Positions 44,854 to 55,515 of a stretch of DNA of 64,000 nt are shown here, piece after piece. The DNA comes from Gonocerus acuteangulatus (taxonomy: Eukaryota > Arthropoda > Insecta > Hemiptera > Coreidae). Each line of letters begins with the position of its first letter. Positions within the stretch are counted from its first letter, which is position 1. The stretch is from positions 117,745,102 to 117,809,101 of the forward strand of contig OX328123.1 in assembly GCA_946811695.1 (NCBI GenBank), read 5' to 3'. Both the position numbers and the translations under genes were made by a program. The notes beneath the pieces were generated by a model, which saw only the letters and a list, made by a program, of their open reading frames with translations, was not told the DNA's origin and ran no database searches.

Positions 44854-46083
44854 TTTAAACGACTCAAATATAGTGGACATGATATCCGTGAAAATTGGGG
44901 AATTTTTAAAACCTCTCCAACTTCAAATGTTAACCATAGTGAAGAAGATGGAAGAGAATTGCCTACAGAAGTGCCCAACTACATCCGTGAAAGAAGTTTC
45001 TCTGAAACCAACTCATCCATGGACATCCGCAGCTGAAACTCAAACCGAAGAAGCAGACCAGTCTGATGGAAGTACAGCAGATCTAGAAGCAGCTAAGCAA
45101 CAAACTTCTTCCACTGATAATGAAGACAAGAATTCTCCAACAAAATCAGCAGGTAACCATGTTGATTTAATACCTTCCTTTAATTCACCTATTTTACATT
45201 ACAATACTCCTATTACACGATTAAAATCTGCACAGGGTAAAATTCAGACCAAAACTGAGACTTTAAATACTAGGACAGCTAAAAAAAGAGATAAACGGCA
45301 GGATATAAATAATAAATGAATCTATCACATGATTTGTTTTAATTCATATTACTTGCACATAATCCGTGATAAAACCAAAATGACACAAATCCCATATGGT
45401 CCTAAATATCTGGAAATGGTGAAGCATATACTTCAACGAAAAATATTTATTAAATTTATCAGAAAATCTAAGATTTATCCGGTACATTTAAATTATACCC
45501 CAAAACTAACACTAACCGCACGATTCTCTCCCCATATTTACATCATAACAGCACATCATATAATTCTACTATACCACATTTGTACCTCAATAACTCACAT
45601 ACCTAATTTTATTCAGTTCTTAACAAATAAATGGCTATTCAGGCGTTTTTTAAAGAAAAATAATTCAAAAACTATAAATCAACGTACGAAAGAACTAAAT
45701 ATTCTAAATAAACGTCTTTTTCTTATGCATAAATCCGTACAAGATCTAGCAAAACTATTGGAACTGCCATCCTCTGTGCTCAGCTATTTTCAGCACTTAG
45801 AAATCATCTTCATATGTCCTTTTCCTTCACATAAAACATTCTATTTGATTTACTTGAATAGTCTTGTATTACCTCATTCTCTATTATGCTATGATTCTTC
45901 AATGGAACTTAAATGGCTTGCAAAGACATCTAGATGATCTGAAATATCTGATAAGTAGAAACAGGCCAGCCATCTTAGCCTTACAAGAGACACACACAAC
46001 ACCAGACAGACATATTACACTAAAAGGGTTCTCAACATACAGGCTAGATTACACACTTGGTGGAAAAGCGTCAGGAGGTGTAT
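44854..46083 (+). mobile_element. LINE, left arm of inverted duplication
   Basis: The 1230-bp arm is the inverse of 47343-48572 with no length difference and no mismatch noticed in the translated parts. It carries the ORF1 C-terminus (44871-45319, ending KKRDKRQDINNK), the 202-codon intermediate frame (45329-45937) and the start of ORF2 to LGGKASGGV. It starts inside ORF1 at ATTTAAACGACTC and stops abruptly at 46083. Confidence 0.9.
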
Positions 46084-46084
46084 A

Positions 46085-47562
46085 GGTATAATTGTGCTAT
46101 GTCTCCAACAGTCAGGGTAATTTCCTGTGTTATAGATATTATTGAAAATTTGTAGTAGTTTGAATTTTGTATTCTGAGGTAAATTTTTGATCATGTCATT
46201 CGTGATTTTATCAGGTCCTGGGGATGTTATCTTAGAGTTCGTTAGAGCATAAGTTAGTTCGTCAAATGAAAAGGGTTCGTCTAAAGGTGTAGTAACGGAA
46301 GGAGTGGATAAGAGTGTCATGTCATGATAGTTGTGTTCAGGTAACTGTATGTCAGGCGGTTTTGAGATGTTAGTATAGTATTCAGCAAGATGGTCGCATA
46401 TTTGTTTAGGGTCAGTGATAATTGAGTCTTGTATTTTAAGCCCAGATATGTATGTGCTTTCTTTTTTGTGTGAGATACGTCTCATTCTGTCCCATATTAC
46501 TTTTGAAGGAGTGTTTCTGTTGATGGATGATACAAATTCGATCCAGCTTTGTTTTTGACTCTCCACAATTACGTATCGGGCAACCGCTTTGGCTTTTTTA
46601 TACTTTATTAAATTGTCGCTTGTAGGGCTGCGTCTAAATGCGTTTAGTGTCTTACGTTTTTCTTTTACGGCTTGCCTACATTTCTCATTCCACCAAGGGA
46701 CTGGCTTGAGTTTTTTAATAGGGTTTGTTTTAGGGATTGTTAGGTCTGCAGCAGATATTATTTTGTTGTTGAAATCGTTTATAGTATTTATGGTGTTCGA
46801 GTTTTCAGGCTCTGTAAAATATTGTTGAAATGTAGTCCAGTCAGCTTTTTTAGTGTTATATCTTGGAGTCGAAAGGTAAATTTCCGACGTGTAATCTGTG
46901 TTAATGAGGATGGGAAAATGGTCGCTGTTCATCGGGTCATAGTTTACTTTCCAGTCGAATTTTGTGTGTACGTCGGGTGTACAAGTAGTTATGTCGATAT
47001 TAGAGTACGTTCCTGTTCGTGCGGATAGGTGGGTGTGAGAGTCATCGTTAAGAGGGATTAGATCGTTATTATCCAGTACCTGTTCTATTACTCGACCTCT
47101 AGTATTAGTTATTGTCGAATTCCAGGACGTACTAAGAGCGTTAACGTCACCCAGTAGCATGACTGGTCGAGGGAGTTGAGAAATTAGGTCGTGTAAGTCG
47201 GTAGGGTCAATACGTCCGCTTGGTGGTAGGTATATATTACATATTGTTATGCGAAAAGGGATGTACACAGCTACTGCTACAGCCTGTAGTGTAGTACGGA
47301 TGGTAAGGCGCTCACTGTGTATAGTGTTCCTCACAAATGTGCATACACCTCCTGACGCTTTTCCACCAAGTGTGTAATCTAGCCTGTATGTTGAGAACCC
47401 TTTTAGTGTAATATGTCTGTCTGGTGTTGTGTGTGTCTCTTGTAAGGCTAAGATGGCTGGCCTGTTTCTACTTATCAGATATTTCAGATCATCTAGATGT
47501 CTTTGCAAGCCATTTAAGTTCCATTGAAGAATCATAGCATAATAGAGAATGAGGTAATACAA
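46085..47562 (-). pseudogene. LINE ORF2: endonuclease and RT start, truncated
   Basis: The probable start is MILQWNLNGLQRHL at 47535. The AP-like endonuclease is complete: LQETHTTPD (Glu), LLGDVNALSTSW (variant of GDFNAH), NIDITTCTPDV, and MNSDHFPIL (His). The RT begins with DELTYALTNSKITSPGPDKI and YPDCWRHSTIIPI. After IIPI the sequence jumps into the inverted arm, so the frame ends in unrelated residues. Motifs A-C are absent. The LQWNxNG start and SPGPDxI block suit the I/Jockey group, possibly the same family as the RNase H copies. It is inactive because of truncation only; no stop occurs before the break. Confidence 0.85.
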
Positions 47563-48097
47563 GACTATTCAAGTAAATCAAATAGAATGTTTTATGTGAA
47601 GGAAAAGGACATATGAAGATGATTTCTAAGTGCTGAAAATAGCTGAGCACAGAGGATGGCAGTTCCAATAGTTTTGCTAGATCTTGTACGGATTTATGCA
47701 TAAGAAAAAGACGTTTATTTAGAATATTTAGTTCTTTCGTACGTTGATTTATAGTTTTTGAATTATTTTTCTTTAAAAAACGCCTGAATAGCCATTTATT
47801 TGTTAAGAACTGAATAAAATTAGGTATGTGAGTTATTGAGGTACAAATGTGGTATAGTAGAATTATATGATGTGCTGTTATGATGTAAATATGGGGAGAG
47901 AATCGTGCGGTTAGTGTTAGTTTTGGGGTATAATTTAAATGTACCGGATAAATCTTAGATTTTCTGATAAATTTAATAAATATTTTTCGTTGAAGTATAT
48001 GCTTCACCATTTCCAGATATTTAGGACCATATGGGATTTGTGTCATTTTGGTTTTATCACGGATTATGTGCAAGTAATATGAATTAAAACAAATCAT
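47489..48097 (-). CDS. 202-codon ORF between LINE ORF1 and ORF2
   Basis: An uninterrupted frame lies between the ORF1 stop (48107) and the ORF2 start, overlapping ORF2 by about 74 bp in another frame. It is basic and rich in Ile/Leu/Lys (HILQRKIFIKFIRKSK, TNKWLFRRFLKKNNSKTIN) and matches no family I recognise. A third ORF is unusual for LINEs of this group. It may be a chance opening in an AT-rich spacer, although 609 bp without a stop is long. The same frame is present in the inverted arm at 45329-45937. Confidence 0.35.
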   Translation of the reverse strand: MICFNSYYLHIIRDKTKMTQIPYGPKYLEMVKHILQRKIFIKFIRKSKIYPVHLNYTPKLTLTARFSPHIYIITAHHIILLYHICTSITHIPNFIQFLTNKWLFRRFLKKNNSKTINQRTKELNILNKRLFLMHKSVQDLAKLLELPSSVLSYFQHLEIIFICPFPSHKTFYLIYLNSLVLPHSLLCYDSSMELKWLAKTSR

Positions 48098-48106
48098 GTG
48101 ATAGAT

Positions 48107-48980
48107 TCATTTATTATTTATATCCTGCCGTTTATCTCTTTTTTTAGCTGTCCTAGTATTTAAAGTCTCAGTTTTGGTCTGAATTTTACCCTGTGCAGAT
48201 TTTAATCGTGTAATAGGAGTATTGTAATGTAAAATAGGTGAATTAAAGGAAGGTATTAAATCAACATGGTTACCTGCTGATTTTGTTGGAGAATTCTTGT
48301 CTTCATTATCAGTGGAAGAAGTTTGTTGCTTAGCTGCTTCTAGATCTGCTGTACTTCCATCAGACTGGTCTGCTTCTTCGGTTTGAGTTTCAGCTGCGGA
48401 TGTCCATGGATGAGTTGGTTTCAGAGAAACTTCTTTCACGGATGTAGTTGGGCACTTCTGTAGGCAATTCTCTTCCATCTTCTTCACTATGGTTAACATT
48501 TGAAGTTGGAGAGGTTTTAAAAATTCCCCAATTTTCACGGATATCATGTCCACTATATTTGAGTCGTTTAAATTAGCTGTATTGTTACTGACTGCTGTTT
48601 TAGCTGCGTAACCAGTAGTTGTTGGCTTGGTTGATCGTTGCTTTGCTTCTCTGTAAGAAAGTCTCTCGAGAGACATTAGTTTGTATATTTCTACTTCTTT
48701 CTTGTAGATTGGGCACCGATTGTCCTTACTAGAGTGTTCCTGTTTGCACTGGCTACATTGCAGTTTATTGCAAGGACCGTCGTGCTTAATCTCAGAGCAA
48801 TGTACACATATCGTCTCCTTCGAACAGTTCTTGGCTGTGTGGTGAAGGTTCCAGCAGTTGTAGCATCGAAGGGGGTTCTGTATGTATGCTCTGATGGGCA
48901 CTATAAGGTAGCCGATTTTGATTTTTTCTGGCAAACGTTCTCTATTAAAGGTGGCAACGAAAATAGTTCTATGTGGTGCT
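48107..48980 (-). pseudogene. LINE ORF1 (Gag-like) C-terminal part with zinc knuckles
   Basis: The frame is open from the 5' break (APHRTIFVATFNRERLPEKI) through PIRAYIQNPLRCYNCWNLHH to NNK. Three Cys-rich knuckles are visible: CYNCWNLHHTAKNC, CVHCSEIKHDGPC and CSQCKQEHSSKDNRC. The rest is polar (AAETQTEEADQSDGS). The N-terminal part of ORF1 is missing. It would bind LINE RNA. Confidence 0.8.
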
Positions 48981-49020
48981 TTCTTACTTTTGAATCGTTT
49001 GAACGATTCAAAAGTAAGAA
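48981..49020. repeat. 40-bp palindrome at LINE 5' break
   Basis: TTCTTACTTTTGAATCGTT and its exact inverse surround a 2-bp centre. It sits exactly where the LINE ORF1 sequence stops. Confidence 0.9.
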
Positions 49021-49739
49021 TATATTTTTATAAATTTCGAAACCCCGATATATTCACAAGGTTGATAAGCGTTGCGTGTTGAATCTATTCATTGCGCCGT
49101 GACTGGATTGAACAGAATCAAGGCTTGAAAAGCGGTTGGAAAGGTCGAATGGTTGACCTGCAGGTGACAACCCAGACTTCCGATGGATAGTAACTGGGAC
49201 ATATAATTGAAATGCTGTCCATAACTCTATAGCCTGAAAGGCATTTTTTCTATTTGACAGAACTAAATGTCTATTAGATTTTCTAAATGGAACATTGGAG
49301 AAATAATATAAATGTGTTCTCCGTATTGCGTATATAAAATATCTCAATGCGAAGCAAGATTCTCGGTTGAACGACCGGAAATTGACAGTATTATAAGCGG
49401 AAATTACTCTATTTGTTGAAAATTTAATAAGTTTTAAAATAGATACTTTACATTTACTATGATTTTCAACCGGTTTCGAGATTTTATTTATTTTAATTTT
49501 AACGTCCATTTATTATTAACAACGAATTTTAGGACGGGTTATCTATAGGTTACCACCCTTTTCTAGCCAAGATAGGGGTGATGCCTTTTCTTTTTTCTAA
49601 AGAAAAGCCAACACCTCTACTGGGAATCGAACCCACAACCTTTGGCAAGGAGTGTTAAGTGCTCACGCCTTACCCCTCACGGTCGTCGGGTCTCCTATAC
49701 ATATACGTCGGGGTTTCGAAATTTATAAAAATATATTCG
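49017..49739. mobile_element. TIR element carrying a SINE
   Basis: ATATATTTTTATAAATTTCG and AAACCCCGA on the left are matched inverted at 49701-49739 on the right. The interior holds a minus-strand SINE and no coding sequence. A long minus-strand frame at 49054-49509 shows no motif. Confidence 0.65.
49480..49695 (-). mobile_element. tRNA-derived SINE, third head type
   Basis: On the minus strand there is GGAGACCCGACGACCGTGAG, GTAAGGCGTGAGCACTTAAC and a B-box GTGGGTTCGATTCCC, then a body ending GGTGGTAACCTATAGATAAC and AATAAATGGACGTTAAAAT. It shares the 3' end with 52343-52550 and the GGTGGTAACC segment with the 5S-derived SINE. Confidence 0.8.
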
Positions 49740-49960
49740 AAAATACCAAGAAAACTCTAGTTCTTCCTAGACAACAGTTATAGACATATCGTTGGAAATG
49801 GTTTCATTAGCTTTCCATACTTTCAAAACGACTTATAAAACGTAAGCGTTTCAATTTTGTTCACACGAATTTCCCCCATTAAACCATTTTTCGGCCGACC
49901 GATTTTTCTGGTATTTTTTTGCCAAATTTGTCCATTTTTAAGCTAGTTCAAGATCGAAAA

Positions 49961-49963
<3 letters not shown>

Positions 49964-50011
<48 letters not shown>
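49964..50011. repeat. (AT)n microsatellite
   Basis: An AT array immediately left of a long hairpin. Confidence 0.95.
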
Positions 50012-50015
<4 letters not shown>

Positions 50016-50040
50016 TTAAATTTCTTTGCTGGGGTCGACA

Positions 50041-50190
50041 TGATTGGTTTGTGAGTCGACTTCCCTCTCCAGGGGTGTTGCTCCTCCCCATGTAGCAATA
50101 TTTCGTCGGTTTCATCTCCGACTTCATCAGGCTTCTTCCTGCGTCCTTGGTGGTCCCCTGGAGAGGGAAACCGCCGCCTCACAAACCAAC
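50041..50190 (-). ncRNA. long hairpin with hammerhead-like core
   Basis: Outer arms pair TTGGTTTGTGAG, then CCCTCTCCAGGGG, with their inverses about 130 bp away. In the loop the minus strand reads CTGATGA, a 5-bp stem (GTCGG/CCGAC), then GAAATATTGC. That is the hammerhead CUGANGA - stem II - GAAA order. The expected U before the cleavage site and a clear stem I next to the core are not convincing, so it is a candidate or decayed ribozyme. AT arrays flank the hairpin on both sides. Confidence 0.4.
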
Positions 50191-50194
50191 CATA

Positions 50195-50197
<3 letters not shown>

Positions 50198-50258
<61 letters not shown>

Positions 50259-50259
50259 A
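50198..50259. repeat. (AT)n(AC)n microsatellite
   Basis: An AT array that passes into ACAC repeats. Confidence 0.95.
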
Positions 50260-52330
50260 ATGTGAACCACTGTTAGTTTTGTGATATATGGGTTCTGAAT
50301 CGGGAAAGCGACTCGTCGGTAGTTCCGGATTGCTTCACAAGTTCACCTCTAAAGCGGGGTTTCTCCCTAAAGAGAGAAAGAGGAACCGCGCTGCGAGGTG
50401 GGGGTCCGATCTACAGGAAATGCATGATTCTAGAGCATTTCCATTTCGTTCTTATATCTAGTGTCTTTTGTGGCAGTTGGGAATGAAACAGTCAATATTT
50501 TGTGAAAGAATTTTACGCTAACTACAATATGTGAATGAAATGCGAGATTTTAGGTGCCTCAAGGCTTATGACGATTTTGACCGTTTAAGCAGGTAAAACA
50601 TTTTTTTCTATTCATAAAATATAGTATTTCCTTCAAAATACACCAGGTGGATTCTCACATTTAGAGGAGAATATATTTATTCATTCTCTCATTAGCTCAT
50701 GTCAGGTTCCTATTGTGGCGGCTTAAACCTTTCTAAGGGGAAAGGAGTAAAGGGTATAAATGTGTCAATTTTGTGTTTTATGTCTGTGTGTGAACGAATG
50801 AGTAAGGGGGGTAAATGTTTGTGTGTAGACTCGTAAACAATAATATATGTAAGTTATTTATAAACTCAGCTCCTCCTTGAGCCTGATCCTGGTGTAAACC
50901 AGGAGCAGTAATATATATATAAGAAGAACCATGATTTTCTTAAATTTAAAAACTAACTTTATGAATTAACTACTTTAAATAAACGTCATATTTTTTTCAC
51001 TAAATGTCACTGGGCAAGATGATTAATTTTGCCACTAACCCTGGGATGTTTCCTGCTGAATTGTGAAGAAAAAATATTTTACCTTTCCAGTAAGTTAAAT
51101 TATATGGTTGCAATGCTCTTAAACTTATTAAATTATTCTGTTTAAACTTTAAAAATCCTCTTTACGTTTGCACGTGCCGAAGGAATTTTCTGCTGAAGCA
51201 ATTGTTCCTTTAAAAATGATTATTTTTATTTAGTTATGCATTGTTTAACATTACTCGCTATGAATCTTTACTAGTTCTTCAGAAAGCTTCAAAGTTTTGT
51301 AGAATCACGAGATTATGGTAGATGAGGCTGTTGCTGTAAATAATAAGCGCAGGTCAGGGTGGCAATCTATAGATAGCGCGGGCTAATAATCCGGCAGTTA
51401 CAGAACAATAAATAGGTAGCAGATACCCTTCCGGTTTGATCATCTTGAACTGTTTTAATTAATGGTCTTTGGATTAAGTCTCTTATATCGCAAATAGTCT
51501 CTTTGTCAATAAGATTATCCGTTTTGTTTTGCTCGGTTTATTCTGATTTTATTGGAAAAAAAAATCTGAAATCACATTTTATTTTTTTAAATCCAATCAC
51601 GACTCTATATATCAAAGTTACAATGGCTTTGGCAATACAATAGCCTATAGGGGATGGGGCTATATATCTTTCTGGTCGGTCTCAATATTAGTGTCAGCGT
51701 CAAGAAAAAGCAGTAAATGTTCCGATACAGACAAATATTATGTTTCTACGGTAGTTTTCAGTGGGACTTAGCAATAATATGGACTCTCTTTCAAATATGC
51801 CGATATTTTCTGTTAGAGTTTGTTGGTATGGTATGCCAAAATATCCTCGTTGAAAAGGTTTCTATATATACAATATACTTCGATAATTATGTCCTATCTG
51901 CAAGTATATTAATTTGTTTAGAGGATGAATGTTTTGTTGAATGATTTTTTTTTGTTTCCTTTGTTAAAATTATGTGGGACATCTGTTGACAAAAACAAAC
52001 AAGATTGTTTGTTAATAGCTAAATTAAAGGTCCATTTTAATAAGATTTCATGGTGGAAAGTCCTGTTTTTTTTGTTTATTTTTTGGTGTCCACAGCTCTC
52101 AGAGGGCTGATATCTCTCACAGTAATATGAGTATTTATTTTAGTAAAACAAGGCAAGAAAAGAGACACTTTCTTATAGTGTTCCCAAGAGAGATTTGGAG
52201 CAATTCGCAGTTTCTCTGTTGATCATTAGGATATTAGAGAATGGAAAATACCACTGACCAATATTTAAATGATCAACAAACAAACTGCGAATCGCTCCAA
52301 AGCCACGCTTTGGAAATCTTCATGAGGTTT
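50260..52330. other. non-coding DNA with hairpin repeat at about 50350-50400
   Basis: AAAGCGGGGTTTCTCCCT pairs with AGAGGAACCGCGCT, the dispersed hairpin family. No gene is seen in the rest. Confidence 0.5.
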
Positions 52331-52342
52331 AATACTCCAATC

Positions 52343-52550
52343 GGAGGCCAAGAGGCCGTGAGTGCTAAGGCGTATGACCTCCGTGCCTAAGGCCGTACAT
52401 CCCATTCCCACCTGGGGTGGTGTTTTTTTTTTTTTTTGGAAAAGGAAAAAGCATCAGCCCTATCCTGGCCTGAAAATGGTCGTAACCTATAGATAACCCA
52501 TCCTAAAATTATTTGTCACTAATAAATGGACGTTAAAATTTAAATAAATA
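52343..52550 (+). mobile_element. SINE with perfect 12-bp TSD
   Basis: AATACTCCAATC occurs at 52331-52342 and 52551-52562. The 208-bp insert has a degraded tRNA-like head (GCCGTGAGTGCTAAGGCGTA), a T-rich middle and the GTAACCTATAGATAACCC / AATAAATGGACGTTAAAAT 3' end shared with the SINE at 49480, closing in (AAAT)n. Confidence 0.92.
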
Positions 52551-52562
52551 AATACTCCAATC

Positions 52563-53804
52563 CCTTTGTTAAGTGAATATGTGAAGCTAGTGTCTTGCAA
52601 TTATTCTGTGTGAAAGGAGATGAGGATTAGAAATATCCTACTAAGTTAACAAACTTTTCGCAAGATATAGTTACTGTTCGTAACTTACCAACTGATTGTT
52701 GTTCTTGATTAAGGTTCGTAAATATATGTGTTCCCTTCATAGGAAGGAAACTCGCTTTTAAAGTTGACCTCATGACACAATCCGGAAGTACCGACCAAAA
52801 CATTTCACTTTGCAGAAGTCACTAGATATCACTCGTGAAAAAATCGTAGCGCTTACGTTTTCCCGTTAATTTGCTTGCAGGTACACTTATTTTACGTAGT
52901 TGTTTTTTTTTATTGAATTCAACAATAAAATAAGTATTTTAGTAAAACGAGGTAAAAAAATGAGAAACTTATTGGCTATGGTATTTTCTGATAGTACCTA
53001 CTGATATTGCTGTATTTTCCCTTTGTAAGATAATGAAGTAGACATATCTTATGACTCCAAACACTAGAGGATACTTGGCAATATTAAACAGAAGAAAATA
53101 AAAATATCAAAAACAATTTTTGTTAGGATGAAGTCCAAACAAACTATTTATGTCTCAGTGGTTCTTAAACAGAAGATCGTATGAGTCTGAACAGATTCAC
53201 AAATTTGTAATACATTTGTATTTACGATAATAAAATACTTAATTTGTAAGAAAGATACGTTAACTACAAACTAGAGGGGCTTATTAGAGTTATCTGAGAG
53301 GATAACGATTGCACAATAAAACAAATACTAACTTTCTTCCTTAAAGTAATTCCAATTCTTGAAATTGTATTTTCTAAAAGGTTAGATATTTTACTTGTAA
53401 GTGTTATTAGCAATGTTCTATAAATAAATTAATGGGAACGATTCAGTACTTGATTAATGGATTAACTAAAATTGTTTATTTATTTTTTATTTTATAGTTT
53501 TCGGTTCATCTGCTTCTGGGCCACTAGTGTCGACTAAGTAATGGTTCGACTAAGTTATATTCGAATATTGCAATTTTCACAATCAAATATAAATTTTTCG
53601 CTTAAAAATAGCCTCAGAAGAAAGCGCCAGAAAACCAAAATAGAATAACATGAAGGCTTTGACAGGTAAAAGTGACGCTACACCAGTCTTATTGTCTTTT
53701 CTGTAAAGTATTTTCAGATCCTATTTTTTAAAACAAGGTTAAAAAGGTGAAAATCTCCGTTCCTATTAACGAAAGTAGCTACTGATGAATTATTCAGATT
53801 TATT
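52563..53804. other. non-coding DNA with dispersed-repeat fragments
   Basis: About 52730-52990 contains the AGTTGACCTCATGACACAAT hairpin-family segment and AAGTATTTTAGTAAAACGAG, also found inverted near 2930 and 8830. About 53480-53545 is a degraded SINE tail. No gene is seen. Confidence 0.45.
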
Positions 53805-54110
53805 ATATCCGTCCCGTAACAGGCCAGTTAAGGCCAGTCAGGGACCAGTGGGCCATATACTGTAAAGTTATTTGATTCTTGACCCTACGCCACTCTAGAG
53901 ATAGCTTGGTCAGGGGCTCCGGGCGCCTGATTTTCCCCTTTGCAGAAAACCATTAATTCCATTAAAAGCTGGGCGGCCCTATGGACTATATTCAATCCTC
54001 GAACGTCGACACTAGAAGATAAAATGTTTAGTACCTGCCCCAGTATTGAACTCATATCCTCCAGAATATTAGTCGAATGCTCTACCATTGAGCTTAAATG
54101 TTGTTTAAAT
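53805..54110 (-). mobile_element. tRNA-derived SINE, second family
   Basis: On the minus strand the head is AGCTCAATGGTAGAGCATTC with a B-box GAGTTCAATACTG. The body shares GGGGAAAATCAGGCGCCCGG and the GTATAAAG/AGTATCTG-like end with the copy at 25925-26185. Confidence 0.7.
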
Positions 54111-54586
54111 TTATGTATAGAAAACACTGGTATGCAACATTTACAAAACAAACGGCAAGGTGAAATCGGTAATCGGCAAAGGCATTCCAGTAGAAGGGCA
54201 AGTTTACATAAAACGTAGCCACAATTATGAATGTGCACACCCCTAAGAAGTATAACTATGGTGGATCCATTTCTTTTTATTTAACAGAAAAATTAATCTA
54301 CTATATATTGGTCAAATACCACTCACTCACTCACTCACTCACTGACCTATCATCCCCCAGCCCAAACCGCTCGACAGAAAATTTTGAAATTTTGCATGGA
54401 CACTCCCTATATAACGTAAGCACTCACTAAGAAAGGATTTTTTGATATTCGAATTTTTAAGTATTTTTAGAGGGGTTTAAAGTTTTAGTTGGTTAGAGCA
54501 GCCAAGCCTCGGTAACATGCGTTGCTAGGACGATAAGAGAACAGCTGTTACCGTACATTATCTATTTCATAGTATTATTTTTTTTT

Positions 54587-54815
54587 TCTGCGCATAGGGC
54601 ACACAAGGCTTACACACGGTTATCTAATGTGTAACGGAGAGCCTCCTGAATGCCGCACTTGTGGTACTCCCTTGACCGTCAAACCTACTAACCGAATGTA
54701 GACAAATTATTAAACCAATAAATTATCCAAATACATTATCTGAAATTTTGGGAGATAATCAAAGAGAAGTTGAAAAATTATTATTCATATTGAAAAAAAA
54801 AACAATATTATTACA
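54587..54815 (+). pseudogene. LINE ORF2 C-terminal finger fragment
   Basis: The frame reads RIGHTRLTHGYLMCNGEPPE and CRTCGTPLTVK, then after a deletion or frameshift ECRQIIKPINYPNTLSEILG. This is the intact CxxCG...TVxH-type finger block of RNase H-bearing LINEs, better preserved than the copies at 0.8 and 42.9 kb. Confidence 0.75.
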
Positions 54816-54882
54816 TTAATTTAAAGTACAATTGTTTTATAAAAATAAAGTAACATGATAGTAGAGAACAATGAAAAAATGT

Positions 54883-55515
54883 GTGGTTATCATACATAAT
54901 AATTTGACTTTTATTATTTTAAATCAATATAAAAAAAAAAAAAAAAATTGCGAAATATTTGGCATTGCATATACTCCATTTGTATAAGTTGCGCGGAGCG
55001 TGACGACAGAATTGGGACAATGCTTAATCTTAAGGGACTGATAAAGAAAACCTTCTACCGAAGAAATACCTCCAGTCTCTAGAATTCTACTACCGTAGAA
55101 TAACCTTCAGCCTGTAGAATTGCTGACCAATTCAAACTGGTTCAAGCTCCTGCTCCTGGGATTCAAGAAGTACCTTCAGCCTGTAGAATATCTTCTACCG
55201 AAGAATAACCTTCAGTCTTACTGGACGGAAGCAAGAAGTACTAACAACCGAAGCTACCTTAGAAGTGGTCCCATGTTTGATTAATATGCAGCAGTCAAAT
55301 GCCACACTTAAAAAATAAATAAAAAAAAATAAATAAAAATAGAAAAAAAAAACATGTATAACATACATTAAAAAAAAGAAGAAAAAAATATACATATATA
55401 TGTGCAACATACATTTAAGATAAAAAAAATACAATGTATATAATATATGCATTATACAAAAAAAAAAAAAAAAATAGATAGATAATTCTATATTTGCTAT
55501 GATAACCACCTATTA
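54883..55515. mobile_element. small TIR element with internal short repeats
   Basis: GTGTGGTTATCATACATAAT on the left is echoed inverted by GCTATGATAACCACCTATTA on the right. Inside, CTTCTACCGAAGAA and CCTTCAGCCTGTAGAAT each recur two or three times between 55045 and 55215. No coding sequence. Confidence 0.55.

Larger units (their letters stand above)
46084..49005 (-). mobile_element. LINE, minus-strand main copy
   Basis: The main copy reads right to left: ORF1 from about 49000 to 48107, an intermediate frame, then ORF2 from 47562 to 46085 where it breaks inside the RT fingers. The 3' half (RT catalytic core onward) is missing and replaced by the inverted arm at 44854-46083. Its 5' edge is also folded into a 40-bp palindrome at 48981-49020. 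Confidence 0.85.

Noticed and set aside
46589..47028. Plus-strand frames within the LINE ORF2 region
   Set aside because: They are antisense shadows of the endonuclease/RT frame.
49054..49509. 151-codon minus-strand frame
   Set aside because: No motif, it lies inside a TIR element, and its composition is like surrounding non-coding DNA.
55195..55509. Phe/Tyr-rich minus-strand frame
   Set aside because: Translation of A-rich and T-rich simple sequence inside a TIR element.
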